The position numbers and the translations under genes were made by a program. The notes beneath the pieces are model-generated. The model worked only from the letters and a program-made list of their open reading frames with translations, had not been told where the DNA came from and made no database searches. A DNA stretch of 64,000 bases from Leuctra nigra (Eukaryota > Arthropoda > Insecta > Plecoptera > Leuctridae). The stretch spans positions 39,719,702-39,783,701 of the forward strand of contig OW203762.1 in the NCBI GenBank assembly GCA_934045905.1, written 5' to 3'. Numbering within the stretch: position 1 is the first letter of the stretch; every line of letters starts with the position of its first letter. Below are positions 40,901 to 52,900 of the stretch, one piece after another.

Positions 40901-43900
40901 CCCGATATGCCTGCTGTGCTGCCTAGTTCTTTTGCCTGGTCGAAGCTAGGAGAGTTGTGACCCTGACACCTCAATGGTGTCACTAACCACACTTCTTCAA
41001 AATATGATCTGGACACTCACCTCGTTTGCCTGTCAGCATGTTTCTCGTCGTAATCGGTTCTGTAGGCAGTGGACGTCTCGATGTCACCCTCTGGTCTGCC
41101 GATGGCGCTGTGTAAGCGCTGCATCTGCGGCCGGGTGACATCTTGATGTGCGGGAAAAGAAGCGTGTGTACTCGACGTGAGGCCGACGAAACTCGAGTCT
41201 GATTGGTCGAACGGAGCTACATCGGCGCCTTTCGCGTGAATACAACGATGACGTCTAGAAAGCGGCGTGGGAAACACGTGTGAAAACATTGTTGACAAGT
41301 GGATGACAACAGTTGATAAGCAGTGTCGGACTGGGGCAAAATGTCTTACCGGGCAACAGATTAGAAACCGGCCCACGGAAAAAAGCGGCCCATTTTCAGA
41401 AAGAACTTATTTTGGCAAAACTATGCTATAAACCAGCGGCAGGCGCGTAGGAACTTTGTTTTGAGTGGGGGGATTAAAATTATCGGTAATCGATGTATGT
41501 GAGGAAAGGGGGACTGGGAGGGACATCCCCTCAGATAGCCCCGCAGGGCATTTTTTAAATTTTGGATATATAATAATCGAATTTGAAGCTATTTTGGCAA
41601 TTTATTCAAAGAAATTTAAATTGTGTTATGTATGCAATACTCTTGGGAAAACCAAGGGAAAACTTTAGACAAAATGCAATATAATCTGCAAATTTTGTTA
41701 TTTGAACAAATCCCCAATTGCTCCGCAGGTCATATTTTGAGTTTTGATATAAAAGAATCTAGTTTGAAGCTATTTAGGTATATTTCAAATAAATGTAAAA
41801 TGTGTGATATGCATTTTCCTGTGGAATCTTTAGATAAATGTGATATAATCTAAAAAAAGGTGTCTTAATAGAAACCTCTTTGGCCCCGCAGGGCATATTT
41901 TGATTTTTTGATACAAAATAATCGAATTTGAAGCTATTTTGGCATCCATTTCAAAGAAATGAAAAATGTGTGATATGCATTTTCCTGTGGAAACTTTTAC
42001 AAATGTGATATAATCTGTAACCTGTTGTCTTAATAGAAACCCCATTGGCCCCGCAGGGCATTTTTTGAGTTTTTGATACAAAAGAATTAAATTTAAAGCT
42101 ATTTTGGCATCCATTTCAAAGATTTTAAATTTGTGATATTCATTATCCTGTGGAAACTTTAGACAAATGTGATATAATTTGAAACTTTTTGTTTTACAGA
42201 AACACAATTGGCCCCGCAGGGAATTTTTTGATTTTTTGATACAAAATAACCGACTTTGAAGCTATGTTGCATCCATTTCAAAGAAATTTAAAATGTGTGA
42301 TATGCAATATTCTTGGGAAAACTTTAGTCAAATGCAATATAATCTGCAAATTTTGTTATTTGATCAAATCTCTAATGGCCCCGCAGGGAATTTTTTTTCG
42401 TACTTTCTGTACCTACGAAAGTCAATTTGTGAATTTTCCTTTCGTTTTCACCAAAAACTGTCTTCGATTTTAGTAGTCATTAGGAATTTTCTGGTCCTTC
42501 TACCTAAACCGCCAATGTATAAACAGTCCATTGCAGTGCGGTTCGGTCCGAACTTGAAGAACCGTTTGAGCTGCCCAGACAGACGAGGTCCGATATCATA
42601 TTATAAGTATACAATACTCTAAGATAAGAACACCTTGCAATTGAAGTAGATGGTGTATTGCTTAATGGGATGTGCTCTACGTAACATTGTAATTCTAGAC
42701 TATGAATTAAGTAGAGATATTTTATGGAAGTCGACACCGGCTCTTTTCTACAAGTCGATCGGCCCATTTTGAACCGGCCCACCGGGCATTGCCCGGTTGC
42801 CCGGCGGCCCAGTCCAACACTGTTGATAAGTAAGTAAGTAAGAAGAAGTTGAGAACAATTGCGTAAATCTACAGTAAAAAGATCGTAGCATCACCCACTA
42901 AATTCGTACAATCGTTTTGGAACTGAATACCTAATTGATTGATACCGATACCTTTTTTATTTTTATACTTAGATTGCATATTTTTGTAAAGTGTATTATT
43001 TCAGAAATTAATCAAGCAAAGTGTAGGCAGCAGTGTAGGCAGCAGCAGCTTTCTACAGGGAACAATCAAAGCAACAAACTTTAAACTTCAAAGTAAATAG
43101 CTTACATTAATCTACATTCGCCCGAATGACTTATAATTGTTCAGGTTTGCTATATTTATAGGCAATTAATTTGCAATTAATGTCGAGTCCGTCCCACATT
43201 CCGATTGTCTCATTGCAATGCAAGCAGGATGCAATGACACCTGCATTCAAATGCAACAGGTGTCATTTGATACTTGTTATCAGTCTGTTCAACTAGCGGC
43301 GAAATAGACAGAAACAGGAAATGTGGATCCAAATAATTACAAGTGAAGACTGAATCATCAACAATAATCTAGTGGAGCGGTCGCTCCACCCAGCCAAGTC
43401 GTACCGTACACTCACACGCACTCAACATACCGTAAATGCCTATAATAAACTGAGGAGCAGACCAACCACTTTTACTGTAAGCAACAACATGGCATTTTCG
43501 GCCTACTGGATCATAAAATTGGAAAATCTCACATTGTTGTGAAATATCTAAATTTCGAGCTATGGCCCACCCCACTCCATATACTAAATTTGGGAACAAT
43601 AGGTTATGCCATTTGCGTGCTAGAGGGCCGTGAAAACAGTGAAATTACACCCCTTTTAAAACCTATCTGATGATGATGATAATGATATCAGGAAACACCG
43701 CTATCACCGCCACAGCCTAAACGGCTTAGCCGATCGATCTGAAATTTTTACCACATGTGCACTTTTGGCGTCTGAGGTGCCTTTTTATAAATCAAACCGG
43801 TAGTCGCCATTTTGAAACCGGAAGTGACGTCATATATCAAAAACGGCTGGACCGATTAGAACGAAATTAGCGCCATTCGATTTAGAAGGTCATCTATGTG

Positions 43901-46900
43901 GAATATCAATAGTTGAAATAGAATTGTACTATTACCGAAACCGGAAATGACGTAATAAAAATAAAAAACATACTAATCACCTCTTCATGCAATAAAAAAA
44001 CATATTCAGAAGGCTTATAATGATACATAACATTTATAGAAACAAATTTTATGTGGCAGTGATGTCAACCGCCATTTTGAAAACCGGAAGTGATGCCGTA
44101 ACTCGAGAACGGCTGGACCGATTGGAACGAAACTTTTGCTATACTTTGTAACATATTATTTATAGCATTAACACAGTAACAAGCACAACTTTTCTTAGCA
44201 ACCAAAGAACAAAATCTTATTTTTTAAAAGAATTATAATCTTTGGTGCCACAATATGTTACAAGTTGTAATAATAAACTGAAAAAAGGAGTGATATCCCC
44301 ATAAAAAACACTCCGTGTAAAAATACCAGCCAAGTCTCTTCAATTAAAAAAAAATAGAAGAAATCTAAAAATTCAGCACTGAAAAGTAGTGATATCAAAA
44401 AATTGGCCAAGTCAAAACTTTTCAAAAAATACTTGGCGCATCGTTTTTTTAGGACATGTGTAGATGAGTACATTTCATTTCCTGCCTACTTCTATACTAT
44501 TTATATGAACGATGCGCCAAGTATTTTTTGAAAAGTTTTGACTTGGCCAATTTTTTGATATCACTACTTTTCAGTGCTGAATGTTTAGATTTCTTCTATT
44601 TTTTTTTAATTGAAGAGACTTGGCTGGTATTTTTACACGGAGTGTTTTTTATGGGTTGATTACTAATGTACAAAAATTGCATTTTCCAGTGATTGTCATG
44701 GATTGACAGAAAAACTGACCTCGAGTGAATAACTAATTGGTACAATACACACACCTGTTGCAAACAAATTTGTTCCAATGCATTTATTCCCCATGCTGGA
44801 AATTGCAATTTAAATTCATACTCCACGTGACAGTTTCCGCCAATCACCGACCATGCAGACGTCTCTCAGACTCTCAGATTCATTTGTCCAATCAGATTAC
44901 GTGCGGAACAATAACATTGCAACAAGTACAAAACAATTAAAATTGCTGTTGGTTTGTGACGTACCTTATTAAATAAGTAGTTAAATAGTATAGAGCTGTC
45001 AGTGCAAACATTTCAGCCGGCAAATCAAGTCGGCAATCAACTGTCAAGTATTTTCAATTACTACCTACATCGTTATCTTCCAAAACTTCTTCTATCTGTT
45101 ATCAGTTTATTGAGGATTGTCAAGGAATTTAGTTTTACAACTAGATAATTATGTAATAATATTATGTCAGATATATATTGAAAGGGAACATTTTTTTCAT
45201 GAGAGCGATGGGCTTCAGATAGTTTTAAAATAAATAGAAACAATGCTCCAGTTGAATTGCAGTAATTCAAGGTGAATTAAAACCTCATTGCGGTTGCCGA
45301 CCTGACTGATTTAATATGTTTGTTTTTTTAATTTACGTAGTACAGAAAATATTTTATTTTGACTTTTGAGCTACAATGTAATGAACTGCATTTGCCGTAA
45401 AATGTCTAATATGGACGAAACAAACGCAGTGAACGGAGAAACTGACTCTTTGACAAGTAGAACTGAAGAAGTGGATGAGTAACAACTTCTGACAACCGAC
45501 TATATGGAAAAGCTCCGCAAGAAAACATCCAACATTATGATTCTTGTCCCGATATCAAAGCTGATCGGCCAGGAATGTGCACGGATGCAAGTAGAATGAA
45601 ACACCATGGATGTGGAGTCGGAGCTAATCTACCGTGGGCGAGTTGCTATCTGTTCACTGCACAAACTGGCAGAAGCTTCAGAAGCGGCCTTCAATCACAA
45701 GTAATTAACTTAGAGCGTAATTAGCATGTCATGTCACGGGCGTGCTCGGCGTGCGGCATAATGAGCAGGGGCAGCTGTCACATTAGGCCGGTAATCGATT
45801 CGATTTCGTGGTTGGTGATTTACTTGTTTTACGAGTATACAGGTAAATGCTTTTATCGATCAGCATGCAACTTCTCAACTACCTCTCCATGAAAAGCGAA
45901 TGAAGGTTTTTAATCATCATTAAATCCACCTTAAAACTGATTCTTAAGATGTGTGACGTAATGAATATGACGTCATCGATGCTTTTATCAAATGACTTCA
46001 ATGAAAGGTTCCGACTCTGTTGAATGAATACTCAAACATACTGCTAATTCCATGCCTTCATATGCAGGAGTGGGGGAGTACTGAGGAGGTTAGAGCTCCC
46101 AAACCCACCCAGAAATCACAATTTTAAATAAATTACTAAACGTTTAGAAGAACTGTCATGATTTTTTTCTATTATATCTTTGAAGGTATTTATGTACTTA
46201 TTATTCATTTATTTCAGCTTTGCTATGTCTCCATAGCTGTATGTTACGACAATGTTAACAATTTCCCTGCGATTGGTTGTATTATTTTTATAATTTGTGA
46301 TGCGAAACTTTAAAAATGGTTGATGATGGTGATAACACACTGATTGGTTAAACATCTATTTATCACAATAAGAGAAAGAGAGCAGTTATTATTGAGGATG
46401 CATATAATGTGTTCCAACACTTGTGCAAGCAACGTTGCAACTGCACTTGAAGCACCGTGCGGTCACGTGAGGTAATTATCTGCATCAGCGCTGCAGTCTA
46501 CCGGTTCTTCTGTGCAATCTGACAGCCTCCAGCCTCAAGCAAACCACCGGCCAGGGACAATAGTTGACTCCCATCAAGTTATCATTGAAGGCATGAATAA
46601 TAATCAAGTTTATACTTGGAAATGAGGCGACGTTGTGTGGATGAGACAAATGGACAGTGGGAAGAAGACGGCCGTCGTGTCCTATAATTGGTCAACAAAT
46701 CCAATTGATTTGTACTTCGAACCCCGTACTTCTGGTAAATAGGTATGCTCGTCGCCGACGTCTTAGACAAAAAGCCGACATGGAAAAGACTACTTGGAAA
46801 TCTGGTTTCTCAACAAGGTGTGTAAATATTTATGCACCTTCTCAACATTTTACTTATTTTCCCCCGTCTCCATAAAGCTATAGTAATGACTAATGAGCAC

Positions 46901-49900
46901 CAAACGCAAATGTTGAGTCAAGTGTCGAGTCGAACAATGTCGGAGTAATTAGGCTCGCTTTATGCAGAGCAGTGGGACTGGGTTGATTGTGATCCTCAAG
47001 CATATACCTACGGCCCTGCCCTTGGCTCTGATTCTGCCAGGTTTAAAAATAAAGTAATTTTGATTGTTTGTGGCTTGGTAAACTTCTTCGATCTTGCGAT
47101 ACATCAAAGCAAATTGCTTCAGCCTCCATATTGTGTTGCCAAAACGCCCAAATACAGTCTTCGGACCACGATCACGACTAGAACCCGTAAAGGAGGAATA
47201 TTCTCTTGGACCGCTCTAGGGACACGTTGGGTTATTTATTAAATAATTGCCGAACTTTAAACACTATCACGATCTACAGACTACAGTAAATAAGAGGAGA
47301 ACATTGTTGTCATGTTGCTTGTCATGTATAAAAGTGGTCCTATAAAACTTTGAAAGTACTCTGCACGTTTTTTATAATTACAGATAGGGCTCGATTCCCG
47401 GCCAAAGTTTTTATTTGCATTTTTTTCCCCCTGACATGAAATTTGAAAACAATAAATATAACAACCTCCATATTTCATGCCCACGATTTCCGATCAATCC
47501 TCTTTCAATTCTTCCCATGATCACTCGCCGACACATGAATTTGCTGCTTGCATATTGCAGTAGGTATGCATAACATTGCATTTTGCGCCCACGGTAAAAT
47601 GGTATTTTGTTGTATATTTGAAAACAATAGTGTTTAAAATGTGTTTTGGTTTTCCTCAAGGTTATAACCTCGATTGGGTAACAAAAAATGCGTTAATGAA
47701 TGATACTTACATAATTATAAACACATTCGCATTAGGTCTTATAGGACAGAATCGTAACAAAACCTTTTTTGCTTTCAAAACAATGAGAGGAAGCCAATAC
47801 TTATTTCATGCATAATTTGGGAGAAACGTCATGGATTTACTCTGCTAGGGGCCAGCACTGATGTTGAGATCTGATAATTGTCTCTGTGTTGTGTTCAGTT
47901 GGGGGGGGGGGGGGGGGGGGGTATTTTGACAGATTGCCCAAAGCGCCCCCTTGTCTTTAAGCTCTGAATAGATCTTTGCAGACTATAAGTGGCAGATAAT
48001 AAGTATGTTTGCATGAGATAGATTGTGCTGAGGGCAGTTGAATTCACTGCTCTGTAATTATGTCGTCTAGGTGTGAGTGTGATTGTAATGAGCTAGATGA
48101 AGGCTTTAGACTCTGCGCGCTGGTCTGGAACCAATCAGACCATCCCGGTTCGAACCCAGTTCACGCCGCTTTCATTAGTTCAGCCTCGATAAGTGATGTG
48201 TTATCACTTATCAGCTATCACAGAGGCGAGTTCATCATCCAAACACGTTGTGAAAGTCACAGTCTTGTTGTTTTTATTTGTTTTTCAGATTCTCGGATGT
48301 TCGGTTGGTGGATCTTTTTCAAAATGTATGTGTATACATAGTTCATAAGGCATCAACTTTCCACCAACCAAGCCATTACCATTCCGTTACATTTTCACTT
48401 ATTTCATACATACCACGAGGAGAATGTCTACTTAGGTATATTTTTCTACTTTTTAGATTTCAATTTTGCCATCATTATTCTCTTCATTTATGTTAGCTTC
48501 CAAATTTACTTGTGATTTTCATTTTTTCGTAATTGTGTGTGTCTTTCTATAAGTTTTGATTTTCATTGCTATTGTTGTCTTTATCTTGACTAAATTATTC
48601 ATCGTTTTGTGTTTATTCTGATGGTATTTTTATTCATTTCCATGAGATACGATATATTAATTTTATATCAATTTTTCAAATCGCACGCTGACTGAATTAC
48701 TGTTCACCCTCTTGGTTTTACATCTGACTGTCCAGGACAATAGCTAAGTAATAAGACGTATCACGTATCGCGTAGTGTATACCGATCACATGCAATGTGC
48801 CTGATGTACCTATACAGAGACTGTCCATGCACAGACCATTCATAACCCTTCGCATTCCTGTCAAGAGAGAGCGGATGCTGTACTGTACCTCGACTATTAT
48901 GTAAAATCCACGTATTATTTAGTCAGTATCACGTGACGATGACGTCAGTGCGATCTTCCACTTGATCCAATCAGAGGACAATAATATGAGAAGACATCAA
49001 TTATGCTATAATCATGACAAGTGGAAGTGTGTATGACTTTACGTCTTAGTTTCATGGTCGAAAGATAACTTCATCAACTGCCGCCCTCGACAATTTGATG
49101 CAATGAGATGTTGCAGCTGCCAGGCAGTAATTAGATGCAATGGAGGAAAGCCGGTTGCAAAGGTAACCAGGTTGCGGGGGGGGGGGGGGGGGGGGGTTGC
49201 ATAGGGAACCCGGTTGCATAGTGGGCCGGTTGCTTAGTGGGCCCGGTTGAATGTGTTCCAATATCCCTCATCTCTCTTTATGTGTAGAATTTTTGTGTAA
49301 TTGAATTTATTTTATGTTCATTTGTTATCCTATCAAACTGCACAAAGAAATGCTAATTAGCCAGTCTGGAGATGCGTCCCAAAGGATGTTGATATTTCAA
49401 CAACAACAAAAAATTATTGGTTTTCCATAACAAAACACATTTTTTTGTCTGGGGCTTAACGTCGCACTGTTCTGCAGCGAGGCTAATGGCGACGGATGAA
49501 TGATTATGAGGATGAATGGGAGATGATGGTGAAGAGTAGGTAAGGATGGAAGGTGGGAAGGAGGCGGTCGTGGCCTATTAGTAGGGTACCTTCCCAGCAT
49601 TTGCCTGTCGACTGAGGGAAAACCACGAAAAACCCCCAGTCAGGAAGGACGGCCGAAGGAGGGCGTGATTTAGAATAAACAGAAAAAATTATTTTCAGGA
49701 AAATCTGTGGGCTAAGTCGTAGGGGGGGGGGGGGGGGGGGGTGTTGCTATTATAGCCATCGCATCGTTGAATTAATTTGATTTGATTTTCCATAATTTCG
49801 AACAAATGCCGGTCTTTAAACTCAATTTTGACTGTCTGCTCACTTCATTATCGTCAATGTCGTGAGTGAACGGCTAGCCGATATAACCAGAGAGAAAACG

Positions 49901-52900
49901 AACGTTATCCCTAACCTAGATGCATATAAGTGAGTCCATAAACAGAAATACACACATTACGTGTTTCTAAATTCTTCGAAAAATTTGTTATTTAAATACG
50001 AGAATTATCTAATGACCATTTTCGCGAGTGGTGTACTTGGTATATGTCGCAATGATGCCAGAAGAAGCAGACTTGACCGTATTAGCGTCCGCCAAGTGCT
50101 TCGAGATCTCGTCGTCAGAATACCAATACTTCGTGATGCTGCGGTGGAATACACCTACCTAACCTATAATACCTATATTCATACCGAGTAGTCTCGGCTG
50201 CTTTATGGTCGGCCATCCAAATAAGGTGTAGTCTTGGAGATCTACTTTCCCATTGGCTACAGACCGGCCTGGCAACCAACTTGTCTTGTATTTACGACCC
50301 ACTTTGCAATTCCTCAGCGAGGATGTTTTTGCCGGCCGGCTTTTCCTTCTTGTCTGGCTCTGTGATGTTTAAAGCGCTTAAAACCCAAGGTTGTCTAAGG
50401 AACTTTAAATGGGATTAAATCCCTGTGTTCCATTGTTTCCCCTCCCTCCGTCAAGCTGAAAAGTTGTAAATCAAAGCTAACCAGATATGATTCATGGCTT
50501 TTGTGGGGAGGTACACGAAGAAAGTTTTTAAATGTACACCCAACAAATCATAAAACGGTATCTGAACGAAACGGATTGGTTGCTGGTGAGGTTCCTTGAC
50601 AATCAATCCTTGTTATTATCAATGAAACCAGAGCTCAACTACTAGAGGTAGATGACGAGTTAGCATAGACTTCATCGGATGATGCCATCACATTTTTTCA
50701 GACAACCTATTTCTTACAAATACCGTTTTATCATTTGTTGAGTGTATACAGCTCAAAGATTAAATTGTCGATGATTCGAAATTTCAGAAAGTCTATTTTT
50801 TGGACGGAGTTGATAGTGGAATAGGTACATTAGAAATTATAATCTCTTCTAATAATCTCTACGGTAATACCAATGGTAATACGGTAGAGATAAGACGTTA
50901 TTTTCTCCCTTTGTACTGAATTTGAGCTATGAACTTTAGAGATGTTTTGAGCTTTTGGCGGTAAGCTGCTAAACGTCAATGAACGACGTAGCTTGGTAAT
51001 GTGTAGGTTGTGTTGAATGGAAGTGGTCAAAATAACTATAATTATAAATCAACCATTGCCTGACAGCATGGACGTGATGATGTGTAACCCATGTTTATAG
51101 GACATCGTTGTACTTTATCCGTTTTGTTTATAAAAAAGTATTAAATGCTCGTGCATGACTGCACTAAATACTTCCTTTCTTGGTATAAGTACAATTGCTC
51201 ATTACTTAAGGATAACTCAAAATTAGCGATGACGTTCACACATTACAGTATTTCTATACATAGTTTATAATCGTGCTTCATTTTTACTTTTTACCTTCCA
51301 TCAATAAAAGTTACTTTACTGATAACTAATCTACTAAAATAATCAACAAATGCAGCTTAAATCTTATTTTTCGTGATAACGAAGCTGATAGTCAGTCTTA
51401 ATCTCACCTTTTATTGATTCAAAAAATTAGATAATTTAGAGACGGGGTCGGCAACCTTTTTGGTGATGGAGCCAATTTCCCAAAAATTATAAATTATAAT
51501 TTATTATAGATAATAATGGGAGCCGCAGTAGGCGCAATCACATTATAATACAGCGACTAGTTTTTCTTGATATTTTGACGAAGCTCCCCAATTGTTGTCC
51601 CGCAGGGCGGCATTTTTTAAAGATTTTCAACAATTTAACAGTGATTCTGGGACTCTAAAATGAACAAACTGAATCAAATAACCTCCCAATTGTTGCCCCG
51701 CTGGACGCCTTTTTCCAAATTTCAAATTTTTCGATTCCAGATTTGTATTCAATAACCACCAAGGAGCCGCAGGTTGGCGACCTCTGATTTAGAGGATTAC
51801 GATAAATTAGCATTCGTGTATAAATATACACAGGCGTTAATTGACCCATAAAGTCAAATCGAGAGAAACTTTGTTTGTATTCTGTTTAAGGTAATGAGTT
51901 TGAGTGACGTGCATGTCAGAGACCCCGGGGGAAAGTGTTGAAGTGTTCTTTACGTTACGTGAGTCCAGGGATTGCGTGTTGCGTGCTGCTAGACACTCAC
52001 CCACAAGTACAAATCTCGCAGACGCATTGTTCCTTGAGCGTCGCGGCGGCGTCCTTGGCCGTCGTCTTAGTCCCCTTCTTCGCCGGCAGGAAGGCGTCGG
52101 TGCGCTGTAGCGTCGCGAGCATCTCGGCGGTGGCGTGACTGACGTCGGTCACGTGGGCGTGTGAAGACTTGGCGTCGACAGCAGACGACTCTGTAGTCTG
52201 AATCGCTGATCCTCCGGAGGTTCTCTTATCCTGGATCGTTGAGAGAGATTCTCCTGTTGAGCTTACACCAACCTGGTGGGAAGTTGAGCTTGAACTCTCC
52301 TGAATTGCTTTACTTGACACAACCTGGCTTGAGCTTGAACTTGAAATCTCCTTGACTGATTTGCTTGAGACAGCTTGACTTGAGCTGGATATCGCCTTGC
52401 TTGACGATGAATGTGATATCTCCTCGCTAGCTTTGCCTGATGCAGCTTGGCTTGAACTGGATATCGCCTGGCTTGATGATGATCGCGATAACTCCTGGAT
52501 TGCTTGGCTGGACGTAGCTTGACTTGAGCTGGATATCGCCTTGCTTGACGAGGAATGCGATATCTCCTCGCTAGCTTTGCCTGATGCAACTTGGCTTGAA
52601 CTGGATATGGCCTTGCTTGACGAGGAATGTGATATCTCCTGACTTGCCTTGCTGGACACCGCTTGACTTGAGCTGGATATCGTCTGGCTTGACGAAGAGC
52701 GTGATATCTCTTGGACTGATTTTCTGGACACAGCCTGGCTTACACTTGAGCTGGATAATTCCTGCACTGAAGATTTACTTGAAACCTTCTGGCTTGAGGA
52801 TTGGCCTCCTACAGTCTGGCTTGACACAATCCTGCTTGAAGATTGGTTTGCCTGGTCCCCAACTAGTTCACTTGAGGACTTGCTAGAAATTAATTCATCG

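Larger units (their letters stand above)
37349..41020 (-). other. Intron 2 of the giant gene, with a LINE in antisense
   Basis: A 3.7-kb intron (AG|gtgagt at 41020, aattccag at 37349). It carries a (TATTG)n stretch at 37951-37968 next to a likely reversed LINE 3' end, and the plus-strand LINE at 38258-40707. Confidence 0.7.
41255..52000 (-). other. Intron 1 of the giant gene (10.7 kb), packed with repeats
   Basis: The donor GG|gtgagt at 52000 and acceptor tttctag at 41255 define it by reading-frame agreement. It contains a hAT element, a second hAT MITE, a large fold-back, a mariner-like MITE, SINE copies and poly(G) runs, listed separately. Stretches such as 42830-43650 and 45710-47880 show no gene. 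Confidence 0.75.

Noticed and set aside
48080..48170. Functional tRNA gene
   Set aside because: A good B box is present but I could not form a convincing acceptor stem and anticodon arm. It was treated as a SINE or tRNA relic.
51904..52138. Plus-strand frames at the exon 1 / intron 1 boundary
   Set aside because: They overlap the spliced minus-strand exon and show no family features.
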